Shown here in pieces: positions 24,209-33,187 of a stretch of 64,000 bases of DNA; positions within the stretch are counted from its first letter, which is position 1, and each line of letters begins with the position of its first letter. The DNA is from Streptomyces albicerus (GTDB lineage Bacteria; Actinomycetota; Actinomycetes; Streptomycetales; Streptomycetaceae): contig NZ_VWMY01000020.1 of the NCBI RefSeq assembly GCF_008905045.1, positions 62,001 through 126,000 of the forward strand, read 5' to 3'. The notes beneath the pieces are model-generated. The model was not told the DNA's origin and did not search any database. It was given only the letters and a program-made list of their open reading frames with translations. Both the position numbers and the translations under genes were made by a program.

Positions 24209-25882
24209 ATGAGTGACCGTGAAGCGTCGGTTCCGGCGTCATCGTCATCGGCGTCGGCGGTGGCGTCCGAGGCCGTTCGGGGCGACGGAGGCGTGAGCGG
24301 CGGCCCCGCGCTCCCCCAGGAAGCCCTCGAAATCGCCTCCGGGTACGCCTTCTCGGGGCCCGCGCTCGATCTGGGCGCCCTGATGTGGGACGGGCAGTGC
24401 CTGCCGGACGTACAGATCCGTATCCCGTTGCCGATGCTCAACCGGCACGGGCTGGTCGCCGGGGCCACCGGTACCGGCAAGACCAAGACCTTGCAGCTCA
24501 TCGCCGAGCAGTTGTCGGCGCAGGGTGTGCCGGTGTTCCTCGCCGACATCAAGGGGGACATCTCCGGGATCTCGGCGCCGGGGCAGGAGAACGACAAGGT
24601 GCGGGCGCGGGCCGCGGAAGTCCAGCAGGAGTGGACGCCGGCCGGTTTCCCGTGCGAGTTCTACGCGCTCGGGGGCATGGGCCACGGCATCCCCGTACGG
24701 GCGACGATCACCAGCTTCGGGCCGGTCCTGCTGTCCAAGGTGCTCCGGCTCAACCAGACCCAGGAGCAGTCGCTCGGCCTGATCTTCCACTACGCGGACC
24801 AGAAGGGCCTGGAACTGGTCGATCTGAAGGACCTGCGCGCGGTGGTGACCTTCCTGACCTCTGACGAGGGGAAGCCGGAGCTGAAGGGCATCGGCGGGCT
24901 TTCCACGGCCACGGCCGGGGTGATCCTGCGCTCGCTGACGGCGTTCGAGGCGCAGGGGATGAGTCCGTTCTTCGGGGAGCCGGACTTCGACACGAGTGAG
25001 CTGTTGCGGGTGGCGGGGGACGGGCGGGGCACGGTCTCGGTGCTGGAGCTGCCGGCCGTGCAGGACAAGCCCCAGCTCTTCTCCACGTTCCTGATGTGGC
25101 TGCTCGCGGACCTCTTCCACGATCTGCCGGAGGTCGGTGACGCGGACAAGCCGAAGCTCGTCTTCTTCTTCGACGAGGCGCATCTGCTCTTCAACGACGC
25201 CTCGAAGGCGTTCCTGGACTCCCTCACGCAGACCGTGCGGCTGATTCGCTCGAAAGGGGTCGGCGTCTTCTTCGTCACGCAGACCCCGAAGGACGTACCC
25301 GGGGATATCCTCGCCCAGCTGGGCAACCGCGTGCAGCACGCGTTGCGCGCCTTCACGCCCGACGACCAGAAGGCTCTCAAGGCCACGGTGAAGACCTTCC
25401 CCGACTCCCCGTACGACCTGGAGGAGGTCCTCACGGGGCTGGGGACCGGCGAGGCCGTGGTGACCGTCCTGAGCGAGAAGGGCGCACCGACACCGGTGGC
25501 GGCGACGCGGTTGCGGGCGCCGGGGTCGCTGATGGGGCCCGTGGATCCGGCGTCCCTCGACCAGGCGGTCAAGGGGTCTCCCTTGTACGGGCGTTATGCG
25601 GAGGCGGTCGACCGGGAATCGGCGTACGAGAGGCTGAGGGCCGGGGAGGGGGAAGTGGCCGCGGCTCAGGGGGAGCGCGCGACGCCCGCGACTCCCCCGG
25701 CGCCGGCGCCCGCGCCGACCCCGTCCCGGGGCCGCGCCCGGAAAGGCGATGACCAGGACGTCTCCGTTGTCCAACAGGTCGTCGGCAGTGGTGTCTTCAA
25801 GTCCCTGGCCCGCAGCCTGGGCACGCAGATCGGCCGCGAGATCACCCGGTCCATCTTCGGGACGGCTCGGCGGAGGCGGTAG
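24209..25882 (+). CDS. HerA-like (DUF853) ATPase
   Basis: 557 residues of the HerA/FtsK-like AAA+ superfamily. Walker A is GATGTGKTKTLQ (around residues 85-96), followed by LADIKGDISGIS (a hallmark of DUF853) and Walker B KLVFFFDEAHLLF; an Arg-finger-type region VFFVTQTPKDVPGDILAQLGNRVQHALRAFT lies after. The C-terminus has a Pro/Ala linker and a basic helical end. Predicted hexameric DNA translocase of unknown purpose. GTG at 24200 and ATGs at 24203 and 24209 are all possible starts; the upstream DNA (24128-24200) is a degenerate GATGGRCGAC-like repeat without a clear ribosome site. Confidence 0.82.
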   Translation: MSDREASVPASSSSASAVASEAVRGDGGVSGGPALPQEALEIASGYAFSGPALDLGALMWDGQCLPDVQIRIPLPMLNRHGLVAGATGTGKTKTLQLIAEQLSAQGVPVFLADIKGDISGISAPGQENDKVRARAAEVQQEWTPAGFPCEFYALGGMGHGIPVRATITSFGPVLLSKVLRLNQTQEQSLGLIFHYADQKGLELVDLKDLRAVVTFLTSDEGKPELKGIGGLSTATAGVILRSLTAFEAQGMSPFFGEPDFDTSELLRVAGDGRGTVSVLELPAVQDKPQLFSTFLMWLLADLFHDLPEVGDADKPKLVFFFDEAHLLFNDASKAFLDSLTQTVRLIRSKGVGVFFVTQTPKDVPGDILAQLGNRVQHALRAFTPDDQKALKATVKTFPDSPYDLEEVLTGLGTGEAVVTVLSEKGAPTPVAATRLRAPGSLMGPVDPASLDQAVKGSPLYGRYAEAVDRESAYERLRAGEGEVAAAQGERATPATPPAPAPAPTPSRGRARKGDDQDVSVVQQVVGSGVFKSLARSLGTQIGREITRSIFGTARRRR

Positions 25883-26029
25883 CCGGGGGGTTCGGGACGG
25901 TCGGACGGTGGTGAGGGCTCCGGAGCCCGGGTGAGCCTGTGTCCGCCGCGGTGTCGGATTCACCTCCCTTACTTCACCCACGTCGCTCCGGGCGGCGGAG
26001 ACGGAGTGGTTCCGCCTCCGCCGGGTGGA

Positions 26030-26179
26030 TCAGGCGCGTTCGTTGTCCTTCGCCGGGGTCCGCTTCTCCGGGGTGGGTTCCGGGGTGCCCTGGCGGGTGT
26101 CCCGCGCCGGCTTGGGGGCGTTGCGGAGGGATTCCGCGCGTACGAGGGCGTGCAGGATCGCGTACGGGTCCTTCGGCAT
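26030..26179 (-). CDS. Small hydrophilic protein
   Basis: 49 residues, MPKDPYAILHALVRAESLRN then a Pro/Thr/Arg-rich disordered tail. The ATG at 26179 has GAGAGG seven bases upstream, supporting translation. It lies downstream of the secreted-protein gene on the same strand, so the two may form an operon. No family is recognised. Confidence 0.5.
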   Translation of the reverse strand: MPKDPYAILHALVRAESLRNAPKPARDTRQGTPEPTPEKRTPAKDNERA

Positions 26180-26231
26180 GAGGGTTCCTCTCGTGCTGCT
26201 GGGGAGGGGGAACGGTCCGGAGCCGGGACCG

Positions 26232-26588
26232 TCAGCAGCGGAGGACCATGCAGCGCTGGGTGCGCGGAGTGGGGGCGTACCGGGGCGCGGAGCGGGGGTG
26301 GGCCCCCGGACGTGGCCGTTCGGGAGCGGGGGGACGCGCGGCGCGCAGGGGTACGAGCGGGCGGTGGCCCTGGCGGGCGAGTGGGCGTAGGGCGGTGTCC
26401 AGGAGGTCGTGGGGGTGTTCCAGGCCGGACTCGCCGGACACGGCGGCGGGCGGAGCCGTACGCGTCCCGGTGTGGCCGCCCACGGAGCCGACCACGCACA
26501 CCGCACACAGCATCGCCGCGAGCGCCACGAGGAACCGCGGCCGGGCGGGCCGGCGCGGAGTGCGTGGGACGAACCGGTCGGAGCTCAT
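26232..26588 (-). CDS. Putative secreted or membrane-anchored small protein
   Basis: 118 residues with a basic start and a hydrophobic segment (FLVALAAMLCAVCVVGSVGG) that looks like a signal anchor, then a His/Arg/Pro-rich exterior part (LLDTALRPLARQGHRPLVPL). No conserved domain is recognised. The ribosome site is weak (GGGGAC, about 10 bases upstream). It could be a real secreted peptide or an open frame of composition; moderate confidence only. Confidence 0.45.
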   Translation of the reverse strand: MSSDRFVPRTPRRPARPRFLVALAAMLCAVCVVGSVGGHTGTRTAPPAAVSGESGLEHPHDLLDTALRPLARQGHRPLVPLRAARPPAPERPRPGAHPRSAPRYAPTPRTQRCMVLRC

Positions 26589-26940
26589 GAGACGTCATGT
26601 CCCCGGGAGGAGCGGGTGGTTCATCGGTCGGGCCACTAGATCCGCCCTCTTGGCGTACCGGGCGTACGGGGCGGCCAGGGCGTACGGGGCGGCCACGGCG
26701 TACAGGGTGGCTATCGCGTACGGGGTGGTCCGGCCCGGCACGTCCGGTGGGCCGGCGTCTGCGGTGGCTCCGGCGGCCATGGTGTGCCCGGCGGCATCGG
26801 CGTACTCGGCGGCCCTGGTGTGCCAGGCGGCACCGGCGCACTCGACGGCCCCGGCGGTACCGGACGTATCCAACGGCCTCGGGCGCGTCCGACCGCCCCG
26901 GGCGGCCCCAGCGCGCCCGAGTCCGCGAAGCCCATCTCCC
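26589..26940. other. Gene-poor gap with degenerate repeats
   Basis: About 350 bases between the secreted-protein gene and hdeD. Besides the 18-bp tandem repeat at 26652-26732 it has GGC/GGT-rich collagen-like patterns that keep several frames open on both strands (for example Gly-Gly-Pro runs on the plus strand, Pro-Pro-Gly runs on the minus strand). I see no ribosome site or family match that would support a gene. Confidence 0.5.
26652..26732. repeat. 18-bp degenerate tandem repeat
   Basis: Half a unit plus four units of 18 bp: GGCGTACGGGGCGGCCAG (26661-26678), a copy differing in the last base (26679-26696), then two more diverged copies (26697-26714, 26715-26732). Period 18 keeps any frame open, so apparent open frames here are uninformative. 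Confidence 0.9.
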
Positions 26941-27621
26941 TCAGAACGCCCGCGGCACATACCGTGCCCGTTTCCGCATCTGTAGTGCCGTGATGATTTC
27001 CGTGAGGCCGAGGGCGAGGAGCCAGCAGCCGCTGACCAGCGTGAGGATGGTGACCGACTCGACGGGGGAGACGATCAGGACGACGCCGGCGAGGAAGCTG
27101 AGGATGCCGAGGAGGATCTGCCAGCCGCGGGCGGGGACCGACGGGTCGGACGCGGCGGCCAGGGTCTGCGTGACGCCTCGGAACAGCCAGCCGATGCCGA
27201 TCCACAGCGCGAGGAGCAGGATCGACTGCATGGCGCCGCGGAAGCAGAACAGGCCCAGCAGGATCGACAGGGCGCCGCTGATGAAGGCCATGACCCGCAG
27301 GGACGTCGCGGCGTGCGTGCCGAAGGCGGAGACGAGTTGGAGTACGCCGCTGACGAGCAGGTACAGCCCGAAGAGCACGCCCGCCGCGAGGAGCGTTGCC
27401 TTCGGCCACACCAGCACCATGATCCCGAGGGCCAGCGCCGCGATCCCGGCGGCCAGCACGGCCTGCCAGGCCGTGCGGATGAGGAGAACGAGCGGGCCTT
27501 CGGGGCCGCCGAGTCCGCCGGGGCCGCCGGGTCCGTCCGGCCGGTGCGGGTCGCGTGCCGCGTGGACCCGCCGGTCGTCGTATTCCGGTCCCCAGGGGGC
27601 TCCGCTCGGTACCTCGGCCAT
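26941..27621 (-). CDS. HdeD-family (DUF308) membrane protein
   Basis: 226 residues. A Gly/Pro-rich cytoplasmic N-terminus of about 45 residues precedes six membrane helices in three repeated pairs (AVLAAGIAALALGIMVLVWP, LFGLYLLVSGVLQLVSAF, VMAFISGALSILLGLFCF, ILLLALWIGIGWLFRGV, ILLGILSFLAGVVLIVSP, LTLVSGCWLLALGLTEII). HdeD proteins are linked to acid resistance in E. coli; the role in actinobacteria is unknown. Confidence 0.85.
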   Translation of the reverse strand: MAEVPSGAPWGPEYDDRRVHAARDPHRPDGPGGPGGLGGPEGPLVLLIRTAWQAVLAAGIAALALGIMVLVWPKATLLAAGVLFGLYLLVSGVLQLVSAFGTHAATSLRVMAFISGALSILLGLFCFRGAMQSILLLALWIGIGWLFRGVTQTLAAASDPSVPARGWQILLGILSFLAGVVLIVSPVESVTILTLVSGCWLLALGLTEIITALQMRKRARYVPRAF

Positions 27622-27728
27622 GCCCCATGCTCAGCCCGTCAGCGAGGCCTCTGCCACTTGGGGCGGCCAGCCGACTGACCCTCACGGTAGTCCCAGCAGC
27701 CCGCTAGGCCCGTCCAGCTGATCAGGCC

Positions 27729-28322
27729 CTACTTGCCGGAGGCCTTCGCCGCCTTCGCGGCCGCCTTCATCTCCTGTTTGTGCGCCCGCACCTTCGTCAG
27801 CGACTCCGGCCCGGTGATGTCGGCCACCGAACGGAAGGACTTCGCCTCGCCGTACGCACCCGCCGCCTCGCGCCACCCCTTCGGGCGTACTTCGAGCTGT
27901 TTGCCCAGCAGGGCCAGGAAGATCTGGGCCTTCTGTGCGCCGAAGCCGGGCAGGTCCTTCAGGCGGTTCAACAACTCCGCGCCCGTCTCCACGCCGTCCC
28001 AGATCCTCGCCGCGTCCCCGTCGTAGTGCTCCACGAGGTACTGGCACAGCTGCTGGATCCGCTTGGCCATCGAACCGGGGTAGCGGTGCACGGCCGGTTT
28101 GGTGGAGAGGAGCGCGGCGAAAGCCTCGGGGTCGTACGCGGCGATCTCGTGCGCGTCGAGGTCGTCCGCCCCGAGCCGCTGAGTGATCGTGTACGGGCCC
28201 GCGAAGGCCCACTCCATCGGAATCTGCTGGTCCAGCAGCATCCCGACCAGCGCGGCAAGCGGACTGCGCCCGAGGAGTTCGTCGGCGTCGGGCTGCTGAG
28301 CGAGATGAAGGGTCACGTCCAT
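27729..28322 (-). CDS. HhH-GPD base-excision repair protein
   Basis: 197 residues, a compact HhH-GPD glycosylase-like fold (TIGR03252 type). Visible are PLAALVGMLLDQQIPMEWAF, the helix-hairpin-helix LKDLPGFGAQKAQIFLALLG and, after it, a Lys/Ala-rich C-terminal tail. No Cys cluster is seen, so no FeS site, and the usual catalytic Asp region reads SVADITGPES. Predicted to act in DNA repair; substrate specificity is not evident. Confidence 0.8.
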   Translation of the reverse strand: MDVTLHLAQQPDADELLGRSPLAALVGMLLDQQIPMEWAFAGPYTITQRLGADDLDAHEIAAYDPEAFAALLSTKPAVHRYPGSMAKRIQQLCQYLVEHYDGDAARIWDGVETGAELLNRLKDLPGFGAQKAQIFLALLGKQLEVRPKGWREAAGAYGEAKSFRSVADITGPESLTKVRAHKQEMKAAAKAAKASGK

Positions 28323-28443
28323 ACCCCGATGATCGCCCCAGTCACCCGTTCACGCACGCACTCCCGCGCCTCACTTCGGCCTCCGCGACCGTCCCGGCCT
28401 CCGCGACCCTCACGGCCCTCACCGCCACCGCAGCCCTCACGGC

Positions 28444-29178
28444 TCAGCTCTCCCGCCAGTACCCCAGCGCACTCACCCGCTCCTTCGGCACCTGCAGTTC
28501 CTTGCGGTAGTACGCCGCGAGCGACCGCGTCGTGGCCGTGTCGGCGGCGATCCAGACGTACGTCTCCGCCGGGTCCCGGTCCTTCAGCAGCTCGGGCATC
28601 GCCGCCCGTACCTGGGAGACGAGTTGGGCCCCGGAGCCGAGCCGGGGCACCGTGCGCAGCTCGTGGCGGGTCGGGTCCACCCGCAGCGGCAGCCCGTCCG
28701 TGCCGTGGTCCGTCTCGAACCAGATCGTCGCCGGAGCCGAACCCACCGCGTCGATCAGGGAGTTGAGCGCGGGCAGCGAAGCCGGGTCACCGATCGCGAA
28801 GACGTGCGAGGGCTCGGGCTGGGGCCACTGGAAGCCCGTGCCCTGGACCGTCGCCTCGATGGTGTCCCCGGGTTTCGTCGCCCGCGCCCAGTCACTGGCG
28901 CACCCCTCATGGAGCGCGAACTCAAGGCTGAACGTGCCGGCCGCCGGATCCGGGTCGACGAGCGTGTACGCCCGCTGATGCGGCTTGCCCGCGTTCTCGA
29001 ACCACAGCCGTACCCACATCGTCGGGTGGACGCCGGTCGCGGCGAGCATCCCGCCGTCGGTGAGGTGCAGCCGCCGGAAGTGCTCGGTGACCTGCTCGGA
29101 TCCCGTGACCGTGAACACGAAGTCCTTGCCCCGCAGCAGCTTGAGGACCGCGCCCTCCCAGCCGTGACCCTGCGCCAT
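28444..29178 (-). CDS. Siderophore-interacting (SIP) FAD reductase
   Basis: 244 residues. The FAD-binding beta-barrel has HQRAYTLVDPDPAAGTFSLEF (RxYT-type motif); the C-terminal NAD(P)H-binding half has FAIGDPASLPALNSLID and YVWIAADTATTRSLAAYYRKEL. SIP proteins release iron by reducing ferric siderophores in the cytoplasm. The ATG at 29178 has GGAGGGG upstream. A canonical iron box lies in the divergent promoter shared with the acylase-acyltransferase gene, so both should be induced on iron limitation by relief of DmdR1/IdeR repression. Confidence 0.9.
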   Translation of the reverse strand: MAQGHGWEGAVLKLLRGKDFVFTVTGSEQVTEHFRRLHLTDGGMLAATGVHPTMWVRLWFENAGKPHQRAYTLVDPDPAAGTFSLEFALHEGCASDWARATKPGDTIEATVQGTGFQWPQPEPSHVFAIGDPASLPALNSLIDAVGSAPATIWFETDHGTDGLPLRVDPTRHELRTVPRLGSGAQLVSQVRAAMPELLKDRDPAETYVWIAADTATTRSLAAYYRKELQVPKERVSALGYWRES

Positions 29179-29216
29179 GCCGCCCACCCCTCCGTACGAC
29201 CCAGATCCAGCTCTAG

Positions 29217-29235
29217 TTAGGTTAGCCTAACCTGA
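29217..29235. promoter_or_regulatory. Iron box (DmdR1/IdeR/DtxR-type operator)
   Basis: TTAGGTTAGCCTAACCTGA, a 19-bp near-perfect palindrome matching the actinobacterial iron box consensus TTAGGTTAGGCTAACCTAA at all but three positions. It sits between divergent starts at 29178 and 29251, so one site can control both. Confidence 0.9.
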
Positions 29236-29250
29236 GAATGTGGGGGGACT

Positions 29251-32094
29251 GTGAACGCTGGGGAGACCATGAGCACGGAGGCGACGAGGACTTCGGCGGC
29301 CTCGGGGACGTACCGCGACGCCTGGGGGATCCCGCACCTGCGGGCCGGCAGCGCGCGGGAGCTCGCCTTCGCCCAGGGCCGCAACGCCGCCCTGGACCGC
29401 GCCTGGCAGATCGAGGTCGAGCGGCACCGGGCGTGCGGCACCTCCGCCGCCTTCCTCGGCGCGGACGCGCTCGGCTGGGACCGGTTCGCGAGACAGGCCC
29501 GGCTGGACGACACGGCGAGACGCTGTTTCGCCGCCCTGGAGAGACGGGACCCCGAGACGGCCGCCTGGGTCCGGGCGTACGTCGACGGGGTGAACCAGGG
29601 CCTGCCCGAAGGCGCCCGCCGCGCCCCCGAGTTCGCGACCGCGGGCCCGGGGCGCGTCGCCCTGGCGCCCGGCCGCTGGGAGCCGTGGACTCCGCTGGGC
29701 GTCTGGCTGGGCACGCACATCCTCTTCGCCGGTTTCCCGGCCAAGCTGTGGCGCGAGGAGGTCGTGCGCCACCTCGGTCCGGACGCCGTCGGTCTGTTCG
29801 CCACCGACGGGCCCGGCACCTCCGGCAGCAACGGCTGGCTCGTCGCCGGAGAGCGCACCGCCACCGGCCTGCCGGTCCTCGCGGGCGACCCCCACCGCTT
29901 CATCGAGGCCCCCGGCGTCTATCAGCAAGTCCGCCTCTCCTGCCCGGAGTTCGACGTCGTCGGCCTCGCCGTGCCGGGCGTCCCGGGCATCGCCCACTTC
30001 GGCCACACGGGCACGGTGGCCTGGTCGATCACCAACGCGATGGCCGACTACCAGGACCTGTACCGGGAGCGGCTGAGGCGGTCCGGGGACGGAGAGCGGG
30101 TGGAGGTGGAGGCCCTGGGTCCGGACGGGGCCTGGCACCCCGCCTCCCGCCACACGGAGACCATCGAGGTGGCCGACGGCGGCCCCGTCGAGGTCGAGGT
30201 GATCGAGACCGACCGCGGCCCCGTCATCATCAACGGCGACGTCATCAACAGCGACGTCATCAACGGCGGCCTCGACGGCTCCACAAGGCTGACCGACCCC
30301 ACAGGTTCCACAGATTCCACAGATTCCGCCGGTTCTACCGGCCCCATCAGCCTCCGCTACCCGCCCCGCGTCACCGAAGATCTCGGCTTCTCCTCCCTCC
30401 TCCCCCTCCTCCGCGCCCGCCGAGTGGCCGACGTGGACCGGGCGTTCGACGACTGGGCCGAGCCCGTCAACGTCGTCCAGGCCGCCGATACCGACGGCGG
30501 CCTGCTGCACCGCGTCGCGGGCCGGGTGCCGTTGCGGGACCCGGCGAACGGCACGCGGATCGTCCCGGCCTGGGAGCCCGGCCACGAGTGGCGCGGCTGG
30601 TACGCCCCCATGCCGCGCGGCACCGTCGACGACGGCATCGCGGTGATGGCGAACCAGCGCGGCCCGGCCACCCCGCTCGGCGTCGAGTTCGCCCCGCCCC
30701 ACCGGGCCGCCCGCCTGCGCGCACTCCTCGGCACGAGGAGGGACTGGTCCGCCGGCGACATGGCCGCCCTCCACATGGACACCCATCTCGCCTCCGCCGC
30801 CCCCCTGTTGGACCGCTTCGCCGCCCTCGAGGGACTGACCCCCGAGGCCACCGCCCTGCGCGAACGGCTCCTGAGCTGGGACCGCCACATGGCGTCCGAC
30901 AGCACGGAGGCAGCGACGTACGCGGCGGTCCGCAGCGCGGTCGTACGCCGCCTCGCCGCCCATCCCGCCCTCGCCCGCCTCGCCGAACCCCCGGCCTGCC
31001 CCGAGGTCTTCCGCCCCTGGCTCGCCCTCGTCCCCCGCGTCGCCTTCGCCCTCGAAAACCTCCTCAGGGCCGAGGAGTTGTACGGGATCGACCGCGTCGG
31101 CATCGTCAGGGCGGCGGTGGAGGACGTGGCCGGAGCCCCGCCGACGGGCACCTGGGGCGACACTCACCGCCTCGCCCCCTGGCGGGCGGTGCCGGACCCC
31201 TCGTACGACGAGAGGGAACCCGGACTGGCCGGCGACCACGACTGCGTGCTGTGCACCTCCGCCGTGCCGGGCCTCACCGACCGGGCCGCGCGCGGTCCCG
31301 CCGCCCGCTATGTGTGGGATGTGGCGTGTCGCGAGGACAGCCTCTGGGTGGTTCCGTTCGGCGCCTCGGGTGTCCCCGGCTCACCGCATCACCGCGACCA
31401 ACTCCCCTTGTGGCTCAAGGGAGATCTCGCCCCCGTCGTGACCGACTGGGCCCAGCTGACGAAGGAGGGAACGATGACGTCCGAGGCGTACGCCGGAAGC
31501 CGTGAGGCCGTCCACGAGCAGGTCGCCGACGGCCTCGGCAGGGTCCGGATCCTGCCCGTGGACCCGGAGGCCGACCTGGATGTGATCCATGAGTGGGTGA
31601 CGGCCGAGCGGGCCCGGTTCTGGGGCATGGCCGGCTTCAGCAGGGAGCAGGTCCTGGAGACGTACCGGCATCTCGACTCGCTCGACACGCACCACGCGTT
31701 CCTCGCCGTCCTGGACGACGGGCCGGCCGCGCTCTTCCAGACGTACGAACCGGAGGCCGACCGGGTCAGCGAGTGCTACGAGGTCGAGCCCGGCGACATC
31801 GGCGTCCACCTGCTGATCGGACCCGCCCGCGAGGGCGGCAACCGGCCCGGCCACAGCTCCGCGCTGCTCACCGTCTTCACCACGTACGTCCTGCGCGTCC
31901 TCGACCGGCGGCGGGTCGTGGTCGAGCCCGACATCCGCAACGAGAAGGCCATCCGCCGACTGATCCGTCAGGGTTTCGTACTCGGCCCGCCGACCGTGCT
32001 GCCGGAGATCGACCTGCCGGAGGTGAACCTGCCCGAGAAGAAGGCCCAACTGGCTTTCCTCACAAGGGATTCGGCCTTCGGGACGGCCGACTGA
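29251..32094 (+). CDS. Penicillin-acylase-family hydrolase fused to siderophore-type GNAT
   Basis: 947 residues. Residues about 15-735 form an Ntn-hydrolase acylase: the alpha part starts YRDAWGIPHLRA; the probable self-processing site and nucleophile is Ser193 in GTSGSNGWLVAG; oxyanion and beta-chain motifs include GDPHRF and NAMADYQDLY. From Met742 on comes a GNAT of the IucB/AlcB-like siderophore family (LGRVRILPVDPEADLDVIHEW, RFWGMAGFSREQV, GDIGVHLLIGPAREGG, RVVVEPDIRNEKAIRRLIRQGF). An ideal ribosome site (AAGGAGGGA) precedes the in-frame ATG at 31474, so the GNAT may also be made alone. A Ser/Thr/Asp-rich insertion (about residues 340-370) is encoded by short repeats. GTG 29251 or ATG 29269 starts it; under the iron box. 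Confidence 0.85.
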   Translation: MNAGETMSTEATRTSAASGTYRDAWGIPHLRAGSARELAFAQGRNAALDRAWQIEVERHRACGTSAAFLGADALGWDRFARQARLDDTARRCFAALERRDPETAAWVRAYVDGVNQGLPEGARRAPEFATAGPGRVALAPGRWEPWTPLGVWLGTHILFAGFPAKLWREEVVRHLGPDAVGLFATDGPGTSGSNGWLVAGERTATGLPVLAGDPHRFIEAPGVYQQVRLSCPEFDVVGLAVPGVPGIAHFGHTGTVAWSITNAMADYQDLYRERLRRSGDGERVEVEALGPDGAWHPASRHTETIEVADGGPVEVEVIETDRGPVIINGDVINSDVINGGLDGSTRLTDPTGSTDSTDSAGSTGPISLRYPPRVTEDLGFSSLLPLLRARRVADVDRAFDDWAEPVNVVQAADTDGGLLHRVAGRVPLRDPANGTRIVPAWEPGHEWRGWYAPMPRGTVDDGIAVMANQRGPATPLGVEFAPPHRAARLRALLGTRRDWSAGDMAALHMDTHLASAAPLLDRFAALEGLTPEATALRERLLSWDRHMASDSTEAATYAAVRSAVVRRLAAHPALARLAEPPACPEVFRPWLALVPRVAFALENLLRAEELYGIDRVGIVRAAVEDVAGAPPTGTWGDTHRLAPWRAVPDPSYDEREPGLAGDHDCVLCTSAVPGLTDRAARGPAARYVWDVACREDSLWVVPFGASGVPGSPHHRDQLPLWLKGDLAPVVTDWAQLTKEGTMTSEAYAGSREAVHEQVADGLGRVRILPVDPEADLDVIHEWVTAERARFWGMAGFSREQVLETYRHLDSLDTHHAFLAVLDDGPAALFQTYEPEADRVSECYEVEPGDIGVHLLIGPAREGGNRPGHSSALLTVFTTYVLRVLDRRRVVVEPDIRNEKAIRRLIRQGFVLGPPTVLPEIDLPEVNLPEKKAQLAFLTRDSAFGTAD

Positions 32095-32122
32095 CTCACC
32101 GGCCTCACCCGGCTCACCGGCC

Positions 32123-33157
32123 TCACCGGATGCCTTCGAGTTCGGCGGCCGGGAACGGCGTCTGCTTGCTTTCGGTGATCAGGCGGTCGAAGAAGTCGTC
32201 CATGATGGCGGCCGGACGGGCGTGACGTTCGGCGAGCGCGGTGATCTCGGGCGGGATGTCGGCGGTCGGCCGGTCCGCGATCCACTTCCGCAGGTGGAAG
32301 CGGAGCAGATGGCTCACCGTGTACCAGTGATCGTACGCCAGATGCTCGGTAAGGAACTCCTGCTCCCTGGGGGCGAGTTCGAAGCCCGTGCTCAACGCGA
32401 GCCCGAAGTCCGCGAAGTAGAGCGTGTGGCCGTCGGTGAGGACGTTGTTGAAGTGGGCGTCGAAGTGGACGAGCCCGCGGGAGCGCATGAAGGACGTGCC
32501 GCGCGCCAGCGTCTCCGCCACCCATGGGTAGTGGTCCGCGCGGCCGTCCAGCCAGGCGGCGAGTGTCCACGGCACGTACTCCAGGAAGAGGGCGAGGCCG
32601 GCCGAGGACCGTTCGATGGCCTCCAGCCGCTCGCGCACGGCGGACGAGCCCTCCCAGCGTGCGACGGCCGCGTTGATGCTCCCGAACGCCTCGGCCGTCC
32701 CTGACGGAGCCGAGTCGGGCAGGACCCGCCAGTGGTACATCAGCGGGAAGCCCTCGTACGCGCCCGTGTCCCCGTCGGCCCCGGTGAGAACCCAGTTGGT
32801 GGTCATCGTGTGCACGGCCAGTTCCCGCCAGGCTCCGAAGCCGGACGAGCCGACCCCGTACTGGTAGTACATCGGCAGCCCGAAGAGGTTCGCGGTCGAG
32901 CGGAGGTTCTCCGGGCGCGTCTCCAGGTCCGTGAGGGGGACCCGTTTGACGAAGACCCGGGTGCCGTCGATGTCGAGTTCCGCCGAGCGGCCGCCGATGC
33001 CGGAGCCGAGGGGAGTGGCTGCGGCCACGACCTCGCCGAGACGGTGGTCGCTCAGCAGGGACAGGGTCGTGGACACCTTCCCGAAGGCGGCCCTGCGCTC
33101 GGCGAGATGTGCGGCGAGGCGTTCGGTGTTCCGCGCGTCGGGATCCGGGTGACGCAT
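32123..33157 (-). CDS. Protein-kinase-fold phosphotransferase-like protein
   Basis: 344 residues. A kinase-like lobe has TPLGSGIGGRSAELDIDGTRVFVKRVPL (Gly loop and Lys in VFVKR), a catalytic loop GLVHFDAHFNNVL (HxDxxxxN) and the metal-binding FADFGLAL (DFG). Similar proteins in streptomycetes are annotated protein kinase family; the phosphate acceptor is unknown. The ATG at 33157 has GGGAG six bases upstream; a second well-spaced GGGAG precedes an in-frame ATG at 33196, inside the divergent cupin gene's leader. It is divergent from the cupin gene. Confidence 0.72.
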   Translation of the reverse strand: MRHPDPDARNTERLAAHLAERRAAFGKVSTTLSLLSDHRLGEVVAAATPLGSGIGGRSAELDIDGTRVFVKRVPLTDLETRPENLRSTANLFGLPMYYQYGVGSSGFGAWRELAVHTMTTNWVLTGADGDTGAYEGFPLMYHWRVLPDSAPSGTAEAFGSINAAVARWEGSSAVRERLEAIERSSAGLALFLEYVPWTLAAWLDGRADHYPWVAETLARGTSFMRSRGLVHFDAHFNNVLTDGHTLYFADFGLALSTGFELAPREQEFLTEHLAYDHWYTVSHLLRFHLRKWIADRPTADIPPEITALAERHARPAAIMDDFFDRLITESKQTPFPAAELEGIR

Positions 33158-33187
33158 CGACAACTCCCTGTGGGGCATGGTCGGTAG

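Noticed and set aside
26595..26960. 121-codon minus-strand frame with AAPYA-type repeats, and a plus-strand Gly-Pro collagen-like frame over the same DNA
   Set aside because: Both are kept open by the 18-bp repeat and GGC-rich composition; no ribosome site, and one overlaps the end of hdeD.
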